A stretch of DNA of 64,000 bases, from positions 202,864-266,863 of the forward strand of contig CAYRGQ010000001.1 of assembly GCA_964423925.1 (NCBI GenBank). Direction: 5' to 3'. Below are positions 44,279-53,774 of this stretch, in pieces. The notes beneath the pieces are model-generated. The model had not been told where the DNA came from. It saw only the letters and a list, made by a program, of their open reading frames with translations, and ran no database searches. Position numbers and translations under genes: made by a program. Position 1 is the first letter of the stretch; each line of letters begins with the position of its first letter. This DNA comes from CAYRGQ01 sp964423925 (GTDB lineage: Bacteria; Bacteroidota; Bacteroidia; Sphingobacteriales; Sphingobacteriaceae).

Positions 44279-47200
44279 ATGAGTTTACCTACCATTAGCG
44301 TCAAGAAGCCAGTTTTGGCGATCGTCATGAACTTAGTCCTGATTTTGTTCGGCATCATCGGCTATACGTTCCTTGGCGTGCGGGAGTATCCGTCTATCGA
44401 TCCCCCGATTGTTTCGGTACGCACCAATTATGCCGGTGCGAGTCCGGAGATTATTGAATCGCAAATAACCGAGCCACTCGAACGAGCCATCAACCAGATC
44501 GACGGCATCCGCAATCTATCTTCGTCAAGCAGTCAAGGGTCCAGCCGGATCAATATTGAATTTGTACTGAGTAAGGACCTAGAAGAGGCTGCAAACGATG
44601 TGCGTGACAAGGTGTCACAGGCGATGCGCAGCTTGCCCCAGGATATTGATGCGCCGCCGGTCGTGTCCAAAGCGGATGCGGATTCCGAACCGATTATCGT
44701 GTTGTCTGTCAGAAGCGAATCGCGCGATCCGCTCAGCCTCAACGATGTGGCCGACAACATTATCGCGCAGCGCTTGCAGACGCTAGAAGGCGTCAGTTCC
44801 ATCCAAATTTGGGGACAGAAGCGATACGCCATGCGCCTCTGGATTGATCCGATGCGGTTGGCCGCCTACGGATTAACGCCCTTGGATATTCGCAATGCCC
44901 TTAACCGACAAAACGTTGAACTCCCGACCGGGAAAATCGTGGGCAGCAATACGGAGCTTACCGTCAAGACCGTCGGCAACCTGACGACTGAAAAGGAATT
45001 CAACGACTTGATTATCCATTCGGAAGGCGACCGGATTATCCGCTTTGGCGATGTGGGCACGGCCGTGTTGGCTGCAGAAAACCTGGAGACCGATATCCGC
45101 GAGTCGCTGACGCCTATGGTGGCCCTGGCCGTCATACCTCAGCCAGGAACCAATTATATCGATATCGCCGATGGTTTCTACCAACGCCTCGAACAGTTGC
45201 GAAATGAAGTGCCCGCCGATATTATCATGGAGATTGCGATAGACAACACGTTGTTTATCAAGCGATCGGTAACAGAAGTAGCCGAGACGATTTTGATAGC
45301 GCTGGTGCTCGTCATTATCATTATCTATTTGTTTTTCCGAAACTGGGGCATTGCATTCCGTCCGCTCATCGATATCCCCGTGTCGCTGATTGCAACGTTT
45401 TTCATCATGTATCTCTTCGGATTTTCGATTAACGTGCTGACGCTGTTGGCCATCGTGTTAGCGACGGGGCTGGTGGTCGACGACGGAATTGTCGTTACCG
45501 AGGTCATCTACAAGAAAGTGGAGGAGGGAATGAATCCGATACAGGCGGCAATCAAAGGGTCAAATGAGATTTTGTTTGCGGTGATATCGATTTCCGTTAC
45601 CCTGGCGGCCGTTTTCCTACCGGTGATGTTCATGGAAGGGTTTGTGGGGAGGCTATTTCGAGAGTTTGGGGTGGTCATTGCGTCGGCGGTACTGATATCC
45701 GCTTTCGTCGCCTTGACGCTGACGCCCATGCTCAACGCGTACCTCATGCCGAAGGGTGGACCGAAGCATTCGCGCTTTTACACCTGGTCTGAGCCTTTTT
45801 TCGAGAAAATGACGAAGGGATATGCCGATACCTTACGCCGATTCATGGCTGCTAAATGGGTAAGTTTCCCTGTCCTGGCTATTTGTTTTGGGATGATCGT
45901 TTGGTTTTGGATAACGTTGAAGAAGGAGACGGCCCCGTATGAAGACCGGAGTTTGATCAGTGCGAGCGTAACCGGGCCCGAGGGCAGTACTTTCGAATAC
46001 ATGGATCGCTTTATGGTTGAACTGGCGCAGATGGTGAATGACTCCGTGCCCGAGAAGAGCGTGAATATCGTCAATACCTCACCAGGCTGGGGCGGCACCG
46101 GATCGCCAAACACCGGCCGGATGCGTATTGGGTTGGTGCCACCCGATGAGCGCGAACGCTCACAGGACGAAATTGCCGACGCACTCACCCGGCATACGCG
46201 AAAATACACTGAAGCGCGTACGTTCATCTCGCAGCAACCGACGATATCGGTAGGCCGTCGTGGAGGCATGCCGATACAATACATTATCCAAGCGCCTAAC
46301 TTTACGATGCTTGAGGAGAAGATTCCCGAGTTTATGCAAAGGGCCTCGACCGACCCCGCGTTTGCCAACGTTGACGTCAACTTGAAATTTAACCGCCCGG
46401 AACTGAGCATCACGATTGACCGCGAGAAGGCACAGAGCCTTGGTGTTTCGGTTCTCGATGTCGCCCAAACCCTGCAACTGTCGCTCACTGGACAACGATT
46501 TGCCTACTTCATTATGAACGGCAAACAATACCAGGTGATTGGCCAGTTTTCGGACCAAGATCGGTCCACGCCACTCGATTTGGCGACCATTAACGTGCGT
46601 AATGCCAACGGCGATTTGATCCGGTTGGACAACGTAGTAAATATGACGGAAAACTCAAGTCCCCCACAGCTTTACCACAACAACCGGATGATGTCTGCAA
46701 CGGTGTCCGCGTCTCTCGCTCGTGGCTACTCGATGGAAGATGGTATCAATGCGATGGATCGGATTGCTGACGAAGTGCTGGACGAACGCTTTTCCGTCGA
46801 TCTGTCGGGCGAGTCACGGGACTTCCAGGAGAGCAGCAGCAATACGCTGTTCGCGTTTGGCCTTGCCCTGCTCTTGGTATACCTGATTTTGGCGGCGCAG
46901 TTTGAGAGCTTCCTAGATCCGTTTATCATTATTCTAACCGTGCCCATGGCCGTAGCCGGAGCCATGCTTTCGCTTTGGATTACGGGACAATCGTGGAATA
47001 TTTTCAGCCAGATAGGGACTATTATGCTCATAGGCCTCGTCACCAAAAATGGGATTCTGATTGTTGAATTTGCGAACCAGCTGAAGGAGAAGAAGGGTCT
47101 TCCCGTGGCACAAGCTATACTCGAGGCCGCGGAAGCGCGATTGAGACCGATTCTAATGACGAGTTTTGCGATTGCGTTGGGCGCCCTGCCGATTGCAGTC

Positions 47201-47398
47201 GCCTTCGGGGCTGCTGCTACGAGCCGGGTAGGGATGGGCGTGGTTATCGTGGGCGGCACCTTGTTTTCGCTTATCCTGACACTCTACGTTATTCCGGCCG
47301 TTTACGCGCTTTGGTCGCGCGAATACAAGGTAAACCCCGATTTGGTGGAGGCCGAACGCGTGGAAAGGGAAGATAAATTGTTGCACCACGTATCCTAG
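44279..47398 (+). CDS. RND family efflux permease (HAE1/AcrB type)
   Basis: 1039 residues with twelve membrane helices and two large periplasmic loops, the proton-driven pump of a tripartite multidrug exporter. Proton-relay Asp pair in GLVVDDGIVVTEVIYKK (helix 4), conserved EYPSIDPPIVSVRTNYAGASPEIIE porter segment near residue 40, and the C-terminal GIVTKNGILIVEFANQ-type helix. Substrates cannot be predicted. Three bases after the adaptor gene, 20 bases before the outer-membrane channel gene. Confidence 0.96.
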   Translation: MSLPTISVKKPVLAIVMNLVLILFGIIGYTFLGVREYPSIDPPIVSVRTNYAGASPEIIESQITEPLERAINQIDGIRNLSSSSSQGSSRINIEFVLSKDLEEAANDVRDKVSQAMRSLPQDIDAPPVVSKADADSEPIIVLSVRSESRDPLSLNDVADNIIAQRLQTLEGVSSIQIWGQKRYAMRLWIDPMRLAAYGLTPLDIRNALNRQNVELPTGKIVGSNTELTVKTVGNLTTEKEFNDLIIHSEGDRIIRFGDVGTAVLAAENLETDIRESLTPMVALAVIPQPGTNYIDIADGFYQRLEQLRNEVPADIIMEIAIDNTLFIKRSVTEVAETILIALVLVIIIIYLFFRNWGIAFRPLIDIPVSLIATFFIMYLFGFSINVLTLLAIVLATGLVVDDGIVVTEVIYKKVEEGMNPIQAAIKGSNEILFAVISISVTLAAVFLPVMFMEGFVGRLFREFGVVIASAVLISAFVALTLTPMLNAYLMPKGGPKHSRFYTWSEPFFEKMTKGYADTLRRFMAAKWVSFPVLAICFGMIVWFWITLKKETAPYEDRSLISASVTGPEGSTFEYMDRFMVELAQMVNDSVPEKSVNIVNTSPGWGGTGSPNTGRMRIGLVPPDERERSQDEIADALTRHTRKYTEARTFISQQPTISVGRRGGMPIQYIIQAPNFTMLEEKIPEFMQRASTDPAFANVDVNLKFNRPELSITIDREKAQSLGVSVLDVAQTLQLSLTGQRFAYFIMNGKQYQVIGQFSDQDRSTPLDLATINVRNANGDLIRLDNVVNMTENSSPPQLYHNNRMMSATVSASLARGYSMEDGINAMDRIADEVLDERFSVDLSGESRDFQESSSNTLFAFGLALLLVYLILAAQFESFLDPFIIILTVPMAVAGAMLSLWITGQSWNIFSQIGTIMLIGLVTKNGILIVEFANQLKEKKGLPVAQAILEAAEARLRPILMTSFAIALGALPIAVAFGAAATSRVGMGVVIVGGTLFSLILTLYVIPAVYALWSREYKVNPDLVEAERVEREDKLLHHVS

Positions 47399-47418
47399 CA
47401 CAGCGGCAAGGAACAATC

Positions 47419-48762
47419 ATGAAAAGCGTATCGCGAATTAATATTATGGGTGTGAGGAAGCTTGTTTTCTTAGTTTTAGGAGTATTAGCGTGGCCCGCGG
47501 CATCGATTTCGCAAGAATTGCTCAGGCTAGAAGATGCGGTGGCCATTGCGCTCAAAAACAATTTTGATATTCAGATGGTGGCCAAGGACGTCGCCATTGC
47601 TGAAAATGATGTGAACGCGGCGAATGCGGGTATGCTGCCATCCGTTACGGGCAACATGTCTCGGACAGCAGCGATACAGAACATGACCCAAACCTTGCTC
47701 AGTGGCGAGACACGCGAACTGACCGGCGCGCAGAGCAATTCCTTTCTCTATGGCGCAGCGCTAGATTGGACGATATTCGATGGGTTTCGCATGTTTACGC
47801 GCTATGAGCAGCTGAAAGAATTAAAGGCTTTGGGCGACGAGACGATGAAGTCGGTCATTCTGGCGACAGTGTTTGACGTCATTGCCAATTATTATGACCT
47901 CGTGCAGCAACAGCACTTGATCGACGCCACGAAGACAGCATTGGACTTATCCGCATTTCGCCATCAAATAGCCGAAAGTCGCTACCAAATCGGCAAAGCC
48001 GCCAAACTGGAAGTACTGGCCGCCAACGTGGACATGAATACGGATACCACCAATCTGTTGCGGCAGCAAGAAACCTACCGGAATATACAGATACGCCTCA
48101 ACGAACTGCTGGCCCGCGACGTGGATGCTGAGTTTTCGGTCATCGACACCTTTATCATCGAACATGGTATGGATTACGAGGCACTAGCGAGCAAAGCGCA
48201 GGCCTTGAATCCCGACTTGCAGGCTGCTATCGTCAGTCATCGGTTGCAACAACTCGAACTTAAGTATGTGCGTGGGGCACGCTATCCGGTCGTCAACGTG
48301 ACGTCTGCTTACACCCGCTCGCGCTCGCAGAGTGCCTTTGGCTTTTCCACGCAATCTAATGTTAATGGCTTTAACTACGGCGTCACGGCCTCCGTCAATA
48401 TCTTCAACGGGTTTCTCCAAAGACGCGCTGAGCGTAATGCCGAATTGGCCATCGAACAAGCCGAATTGCAAGTCAGCAAAGTGCGTGGCAATATTGAGGC
48501 GCAACTGCGCGCGGCTTACCAAACGTACCTCACCAGCCTAGAGCTCGTCCGTCTCGAGTCGAGCAATACGCGAATTGCCAAGGAAAACCTGGACATTACG
48601 CTTGAGAAGTTCAAGTTGGGAAGTATTGCGCCTGTGGAATTCCGCGAGGCGCAACGCAACTTCGTCGACGCCAGTGCGCGGTACAGTACTGCCCAGTATA
48701 ATGCGAAGATTGCCGAGATTACCCTCAACCAAATCGCCGGAACGCTACAAGTAGGCGAGTAA
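47419..48762 (+). CDS. TolC family outer-membrane efflux channel
   Basis: 447 residues with a signal peptide (KLVFLVLGVLAWPAASISQ). Two OEP repeats with long alpha-helical coiled coils: the first begins LLRLEDAVAIALKNNFDIQMVAKDVAIAENDV, the second around NPDLQAAIVSHRLQQLELKYVRGARYP, with YGVTASVNIFNGFLQRRAERNAELAIEQAEL. It provides the outer-membrane exit duct for the pump encoded just upstream. Unlike many proteobacterial TolCs it has no N-terminal lipobox. Confidence 0.95.
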   Translation: MKSVSRINIMGVRKLVFLVLGVLAWPAASISQELLRLEDAVAIALKNNFDIQMVAKDVAIAENDVNAANAGMLPSVTGNMSRTAAIQNMTQTLLSGETRELTGAQSNSFLYGAALDWTIFDGFRMFTRYEQLKELKALGDETMKSVILATVFDVIANYYDLVQQQHLIDATKTALDLSAFRHQIAESRYQIGKAAKLEVLAANVDMNTDTTNLLRQQETYRNIQIRLNELLARDVDAEFSVIDTFIIEHGMDYEALASKAQALNPDLQAAIVSHRLQQLELKYVRGARYPVVNVTSAYTRSRSQSAFGFSTQSNVNGFNYGVTASVNIFNGFLQRRAERNAELAIEQAELQVSKVRGNIEAQLRAAYQTYLTSLELVRLESSNTRIAKENLDITLEKFKLGSIAPVEFREAQRNFVDASARYSTAQYNAKIAEITLNQIAGTLQVGE

Positions 48763-48814
48763 GCCCGACTCCGGATTAGATGGCTGCGCAGTGGCAAATT
48801 CCGATGCGTATTCG

Positions 48815-48822
48815 TACCTTTG
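48815..48822 (+). promoter_or_regulatory. Probable -7 element of the MATE transporter gene
   Basis: TACCTTTG matches TAnnTTTG and ends 28 bases before the GTG start. It allows the MATE gene to be transcribed independently of the RND operon. No -33 TTTG at the right distance. Confidence 0.5.
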
Positions 48823-48850
48823 TGGGCTTTTTGGAGGAAATTAGGAGACA

Positions 48851-50212
48851 GTGATTCGTAACCGCATTCGCGCATATAAGCCCTACTATTGGAGCAATTT
48901 GGCCTTGGCCATGCCAGTAGTCGTGTCCCAATTAGGACATACGCTCGTCCACACGGCCGATAGTATGATCGTCGGGCATTTTGTCGGCACGATTCCCTTG
49001 GCCGCGGTCTCGCTTGTACACAGCGTGTTCATGATTGTCATGGTTTTCGGCATTGGTATTGCCACGGGGCTCACCCCCTTGGTGGCCATGGCCAACGGCA
49101 GCCGCAAACCTGAGGAATGTGGTTTGCTGCTGTCTAATAGCTTGTTGATTAACGTCGTGTCGGGCATCCTCTTGTTTTGCCTCGTTTACTTTGGTTCCAT
49201 GGTGGCTATTGATCACCTCGATCAAGACCCCGAAGTGGTAGAGGTGGCGAAGCCGTACTTGTTAATTATGAGTTTGTCCATTATTCCTTTAATGGTATTC
49301 AATACCTTCAAGCAGTTTTTGGAAGGCTTAGGGTTTACCCGACAGGCTATGAATATCACGATCTGGGGAAACTTGTTAAACGTGCTATTAGCCATTGTTT
49401 TTGTTAAGGGGATGTTCGGTATTTCCCCCATGGGCGTGGAGGGCGTGGGCTATGCGACGCTCATCGATCGCTGCTTGATGGCGTTGGTGATGGCCATATA
49501 CACCTTTCGTGCCGCCCGATTTAAACCCTATTTGAAGTATTTTAGTCTGCTCAAGTTTCAGTTGGCGCGTTGTATGGCAATTGTCCGGATCGGGGCCCCG
49601 GTAGCTATGCAGTATGTCTTTGAGGTGGGCGCATTCGCTGGCGCAGCCATTTTAGCCGGAACCTTGGGGGCCAATGAGCAGGCGGCACACCAGATTGCCA
49701 TCACGCTTGCGGCCATGACGTATATGATGGCGAGCGGTATAGCGTCGGCCGCCACGGTAAAAACAGCCAACAGCTATGGCAAGCAGAAATTCCTACGATT
49801 GAAGCGTTTCGCTACGACCAATTATCATATTGTACTGGTATTTATGGTAGCTGCGGCGCTTATCTTCGTTTTGTTCAATCAATATTTACCTTGGATTTTC
49901 ACGACCGACACGGTCGTCATCGGAATTGCTGCCCAGTTGCTGTTGATCGCGGGGGTGTTCCAACTTTTTGACGGCACGCAAGTGGTGGGGCTAGGCATTC
50001 TTCGAGGCTTGGGCGACGTGAAGAAACCCACCGTCATTACCTTCGTGGCTTATTGGGTGATTGGCTTGCCCGCGGGCTACTTCATGAGTACGCAGCTCGG
50101 AATGGGTATATTGGGTATTTGGTATGGGCTCACCGCCGGATTGCTCACGTCCTCCATTTTACTATACTTTCGCTACCAAAAGTTGGTGCAACGGTTGGCG
50201 TTACCCAGCTAA
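48851..50212 (+). CDS. MATE family efflux transporter (GTG start)
   Basis: 453 residues, twelve helices; Na+ or H+ coupled exporter of organic cations. MATE features: LALAMPVVVSQLGHTLVHTADSMIVGHFVGTIPLAAVSL at the N-terminus and the repeated MQYVFEVGAFAGAAILAGTLGANEQAAHQIAIT at the start of the second half, with QVVGLGILRGLGDVKKP late. The start is a GTG preceded by an unusually good Shine-Dalgarno-like AGGAG 8 bases upstream; the next in-frame ATG is 20 codons in, inside helix 1. It converges tightly (14 bases) on lpxB. Confidence 0.94.
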   Translation: MIRNRIRAYKPYYWSNLALAMPVVVSQLGHTLVHTADSMIVGHFVGTIPLAAVSLVHSVFMIVMVFGIGIATGLTPLVAMANGSRKPEECGLLLSNSLLINVVSGILLFCLVYFGSMVAIDHLDQDPEVVEVAKPYLLIMSLSIIPLMVFNTFKQFLEGLGFTRQAMNITIWGNLLNVLLAIVFVKGMFGISPMGVEGVGYATLIDRCLMALVMAIYTFRAARFKPYLKYFSLLKFQLARCMAIVRIGAPVAMQYVFEVGAFAGAAILAGTLGANEQAAHQIAITLAAMTYMMASGIASAATVKTANSYGKQKFLRLKRFATTNYHIVLVFMVAAALIFVLFNQYLPWIFTTDTVVIGIAAQLLLIAGVFQLFDGTQVVGLGILRGLGDVKKPTVITFVAYWVIGLPAGYFMSTQLGMGILGIWYGLTAGLLTSSILLYFRYQKLVQRLALPS

Positions 50213-50226
50213 AGGGCCTGAAAGCG

Positions 50227-51351
50227 CTATTCCAGTTGCCCACGTAGGTCGTCGACGATTAATTCGGCAGTACGAGCCGAGGCACCTGGCTCGCCCACCT
50301 TCTCCGCAAGCAAATCGTAGTTTTCTAGAATATTGTCCCGGTAGGCTGCATCATTAATCAGTAAATGAAGTTCATCGGCTACGGCATCCGGGGTGGCGTC
50401 CTTTTGGATAAGTTCCCTGACGGATAGCATGTCCGTGATGAGGTTTACCAAGGAGATGAATCGTACTTTGATGACGCTTCGTGCAATGGCGACGGAAAGT
50501 GGATTGGCCTTGTAAACCACGACCTGTGGCACGCGAAAGAGGGCGGTCTCCAAGGTGGCTGTGCCGCTGGTGACAATGGCCGCCTCTGCATTTTTCAGCA
50601 GGTCATAGGTAGCATCGAACACCACGGGGATGTCCGCGCCCGCTAGGTACGGCTGATAATCCTGGGCCGTGAAGTTGGGTGCGCCAGCGATCACGAACTG
50701 ATGGATCGGAAACATGCGCGACACCCGGGCCATAAGGGGCAGCAACCGACTGATTTCCATTTTGCGGCTGCCCGGGAGCAGCGCGATTATGGGACGGTCT
50801 TGGCGCAGGTTCTTGGCCTTGCGAAAGTCGGGAGTCGGTACAAATGCGGATATGGCGTCCAGCAGGGGATTGCCGACGTAGTCAACGTGCATGCCCCATT
50901 TTTTGTAGAAGTCCACTTCAAAGGGCAAGATGCAGTACAACCGATCCACAACACGTTTGATCGTGTGTACCCGCTTTTCATTCCATGCCCATACCTTTGG
51001 AGATATGTAATAGTGCACTCGAATGCCATGCTTTTTGGCATGCTCGGCAATCTTGAGGTTAAAGCCCGGGAAGTCGATCAGGATCAGCGCATCTGGTCGC
51101 TCCGCCGTAACCGACCGCTTAACGGTCTTGAGGTTCCGGGCCACGGTGCGTATATTGACCAACACTTCTACGAAGCCCATGAACGACATGGCGGATGTAT
51201 GGAGTAGCGGTTCTTCACCAGACGCCTCGCGCATGCGATCGCCGCCTACGATTACGAAGCTGGCATCGGCGTCAAGTGCTTTTAAGGACTGAATGAGTGT
51301 AGCCCCGTGTAGGTCCCCAGAGGACTCACCTGCGATGATGTAATACTTCAT
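50227..51351 (-). CDS. lpxB: Lipid-A-disaccharide synthase
   Basis: 374 residues; condenses UDP-diacylglucosamine with lipid X to make the lipid A disaccharide on the inner face of the inner membrane. GT19 features: IIAGESSGDLHGATLI at residues 5-20, YYISPKVWAWNEKRVHTIKR, LLPGSRKMEISRLLPLM and SGTATLETALFRVPQVVVYK. It supports a lipid-A-bearing outer membrane along with the LptD-like gene. No promoter is clear in the 90 bases before the upstream porin stop. Confidence 0.95.
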   Translation of the reverse strand: MKYYIIAGESSGDLHGATLIQSLKALDADASFVIVGGDRMREASGEEPLLHTSAMSFMGFVEVLVNIRTVARNLKTVKRSVTAERPDALILIDFPGFNLKIAEHAKKHGIRVHYYISPKVWAWNEKRVHTIKRVVDRLYCILPFEVDFYKKWGMHVDYVGNPLLDAISAFVPTPDFRKAKNLRQDRPIIALLPGSRKMEISRLLPLMARVSRMFPIHQFVIAGAPNFTAQDYQPYLAGADIPVVFDATYDLLKNAEAAIVTSGTATLETALFRVPQVVVYKANPLSVAIARSVIKVRFISLVNLITDMLSVRELIQKDATPDAVADELHLLINDAAYRDNILENYDLLAEKVGEPGASARTAELIVDDLRGQLE

Positions 51352-51441
51352 TTTGAAGAGACTCCCATATGTTATGTTGGCGAGCAGTCCCCGCGCAATC
51401 GTCCTTTGATAATGGATGGTCGAAAGTGCGGTTTTCCATAA

Positions 51442-52647
51442 CTAGATGCCCAATTCGATCTGAAACGTCCCACCCCAATGGTTGTCGGTGTGGTTTGTTC
51501 GATATATTCCGTCGTGTGTCTGATACTGAGCGTTGAGTTGCAATTTCAGGCGATGTGCCCGAAAATATTTTGTCAAGCCCAATTCGATTACCTCGGTTTG
51601 CGACTCAAACTCCTGGATATCCTCGTGTGGTCTTATCCAGGTATAACGCGAGGCCAGCTCGTAACCGGTTTCCTTGTTCAGTACGTACGAGAGTTGTTGG
51701 TTTATGCCATGCCCTTTGAACGCGTAGGTCGATTCACCTTCCCGATTAGTAGTGAAGGGGTTATCGACGTCGCGCTTCATGTATTCCACCTGGTAGGCCC
51801 AGCCGCGGTACTTTAGGATAGCATCGACGAAACTGGTCTTCAAGGTTAGGGGTGATGAGATGAACTCGCCGGTTTGTCCGTGTACCCGCGTTGTACGGTC
51901 ATTGTGGCTGTAGCCACCGCCGATCGAAAGCTTCGGCGTCAACTCGTATTCCAGGTCGCCCTCGGTGTAGTCTCCACCATTCGTGAATTCGCCCAAAGGC
52001 AAGAATTCCACGCGGCCGGTGTAGGCCAATCCGCCATCGGTGTTGTTCGCTACGCGCCCTTCGCCGGTGCTGATTGCCCCTTTGAAATGGACAGGCACGT
52101 CGCCAATGGTAGGCGAGTAGTATGCCTTGATACCGAAGTCCCGGTCGACATTGAATGTCGCGTTTACCAGCGAGCGTTCCGCGAACTGCAACTCTCCGGA
52201 GGAGTTAACGCGTTGCCGGTTGCCGGGTAGCTTGTTCTGGCCGAAAGCGACGGAGAAATTGTCCGTGAAATTGTAGAAGATCACGGCATCGCGTACCAAG
52301 TTAGCCACGTCCGTATCATCGGAGTCTTGGTCGCCACGGGTGAAACCCAGTTGGATGCTGTAAGAGAGTTTAGGATTATAAATATAACCATCCATGCGCA
52401 GCCGCAAGCGCCGTATGCGGGCCTCGAGCGACTGGGCTGCCAGGTCATTTCCCGCTACTGAAAAATACTTCAGGCGGCTTTGCAACCTAAATCTGAAATT
52501 GATATAGAACGTCGAATCATCGCCTGTGTATTGGATACCTTTGAAGTCTTCGATGGTGGGGCGCTCGTCGTGCTGTCGCTGCGCATTGGCAGCAAAAGAC
52601 GTCAGGATCAATAGGGCAGTCAGGCAAACGAAGCTTAATTTGTTCAT
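51442..52647 (-). CDS. Porin (phosphate-selective porin O/P type)
   Basis: 401 residues with signal peptide (LSFVCLTALLILTSFAANAQ). Mature sequence alternates in beta strands with conserved OprO/P-like features: RLRLRMDGYIYNPKLSYSIQLGFTRGD, FSVAFGQNKLPGNRQRVNSSGELQFAERS, and a terminal strand WGGTFQIELGI. It would form a trimeric outer-membrane channel. It begins 15 bases after the agmatine deiminase stop on the same strand, so it is most likely part of the aguB-aguA operon, suggesting a role in polyamine or agmatine passage; 'phosphate-selective' is only a family name. Confidence 0.9.
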   Translation of the reverse strand: MNKLSFVCLTALLILTSFAANAQRQHDERPTIEDFKGIQYTGDDSTFYINFRFRLQSRLKYFSVAGNDLAAQSLEARIRRLRLRMDGYIYNPKLSYSIQLGFTRGDQDSDDTDVANLVRDAVIFYNFTDNFSVAFGQNKLPGNRQRVNSSGELQFAERSLVNATFNVDRDFGIKAYYSPTIGDVPVHFKGAISTGEGRVANNTDGGLAYTGRVEFLPLGEFTNGGDYTEGDLEYELTPKLSIGGGYSHNDRTTRVHGQTGEFISSPLTLKTSFVDAILKYRGWAYQVEYMKRDVDNPFTTNREGESTYAFKGHGINQQLSYVLNKETGYELASRYTWIRPHEDIQEFESQTEVIELGLTKYFRAHRLKLQLNAQYQTHDGIYRTNHTDNHWGGTFQIELGI

Positions 52648-52662
52648 TTAGTTGGTGTTTTT

Positions 52663-53742
52663 CTATGAGATGGATGTTGTTTCGATCGTCGCGGGTTCCT
52701 GCTGGCTTAAACAGTGCCAACTACCCAAGCCCCAAATGACGTCCGTGCTGTCCACGCCGACGACCTTCCGGTCGGGGAAGCATGCCGAAAGAATATCTAG
52801 CGCACGCTGGTCGTTCTTGTCGCGATACGTCGGAACTACCACGGCATGATTGGCGATATAAAAGTTAGCATAGGAAGCGGGCAAGCGCTCGTTGTCATAT
52901 GTCACGGGAGAGGGCATGGGCAGTTCGATGATATCCAGCGGTTTACCATCGAGAAGGCGCATGCGCTTGAGTAAGGCTAAATTTTCTTGTAGGGGGCTAT
53001 AGTTAGGATCCGATTTGTTTTCCTCGACGACCGTAACCACCGTGCTTGGGTTCACAAAGCGCGTGATATCGTCTATATGCCCATCGGTATCGTCGCCCAC
53101 GATTCCGTCGCGCAGCCAAAGCACTTGCTCCACGCCATAGAAGTCGTGGAGATATTGTTCGATTTGGGCTTGCGAAAGCGTCGGATTACGGTTTTCATTC
53201 AATAGGCAGGCTGTCGTAGTCAACACGGTACCCTGGCCGTTGAAGTCTACTGCACCACCTTCCATCACGATGCCCGGATGATAAACCGGCAAATTCAGAG
53301 CCTCGCCCACCAATGTGGGGATGACATCGTCTTGGTCATACGGCGGGTACTTATCGCCCCACGCATTGTATCCCCAGTCGACGATTACTTTTGGGATATC
53401 GGCGCCCGGCTTGATTAGGAATGCGGGGCCGTGGTCGCGGCACCATGCGTCATTGGTAGGGTGGTGGTAGAAGTCGATTTTAGACATGTCCACGCCGGCT
53501 TTAAGCAATTCAGCGGTGGCGCGGCTTTCCATAGCTTCGTCGGTAACATTGATGCACACTCGTTCGCCCTGGGCTACTTCACGAATGAATTGGGAGTAGG
53601 GTCCGTATACCGTGTCGATCTTGCCGGGCCAAGAAGCTTCTTTGTGAGGCCAGCTTAGCCACGTGGCACGATGAGGATGCCATTCCGCGGGAAAGAAATA
53701 GCCCGCTTCCTTGGGCGTTCCAGATAAGTTGAATGCTTGCAT
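52663..53742 (-). CDS. aguA: Agmatine deiminase (agmatine iminohydrolase), peptidylarginine-deiminase family
   Basis: 359 residues; converts agmatine to N-carbamoylputrescine and ammonia. Family landmarks: PAEWHPHRATWLSWPHKEASWPG, NDAWCRDHGPAFL, EGGAVDFNGQGTVLTT, DGIVGDDTDGHIDDITRF, and nucleophile Cys344 in SWHCLSQQEPA at the C-terminus. It is between aguB (32 bases upstream) and the porin gene (15 bases downstream), which supports the agmatine-to-putrescine assignment over peptidylarginine deimination. Confidence 0.93.
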   Translation of the reverse strand: MQAFNLSGTPKEAGYFFPAEWHPHRATWLSWPHKEASWPGKIDTVYGPYSQFIREVAQGERVCINVTDEAMESRATAELLKAGVDMSKIDFYHHPTNDAWCRDHGPAFLIKPGADIPKVIVDWGYNAWGDKYPPYDQDDVIPTLVGEALNLPVYHPGIVMEGGAVDFNGQGTVLTTTACLLNENRNPTLSQAQIEQYLHDFYGVEQVLWLRDGIVGDDTDGHIDDITRFVNPSTVVTVVEENKSDPNYSPLQENLALLKRMRLLDGKPLDIIELPMPSPVTYDNERLPASYANFYIANHAVVVPTYRDKNDQRALDILSACFPDRKVVGVDSTDVIWGLGSWHCLSQQEPATIETTSIS

Positions 53743-53774
53743 TTCGGATTTCGTCGTAATTTTTTTGCTCTCCT

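Noticed and set aside
45778..46488. 236-codon open frame antisense to the RND permease
   Set aside because: Low-complexity Ser/Arg/Thr-rich translation typical of a shadow frame; the RND gene on the other strand is certain.
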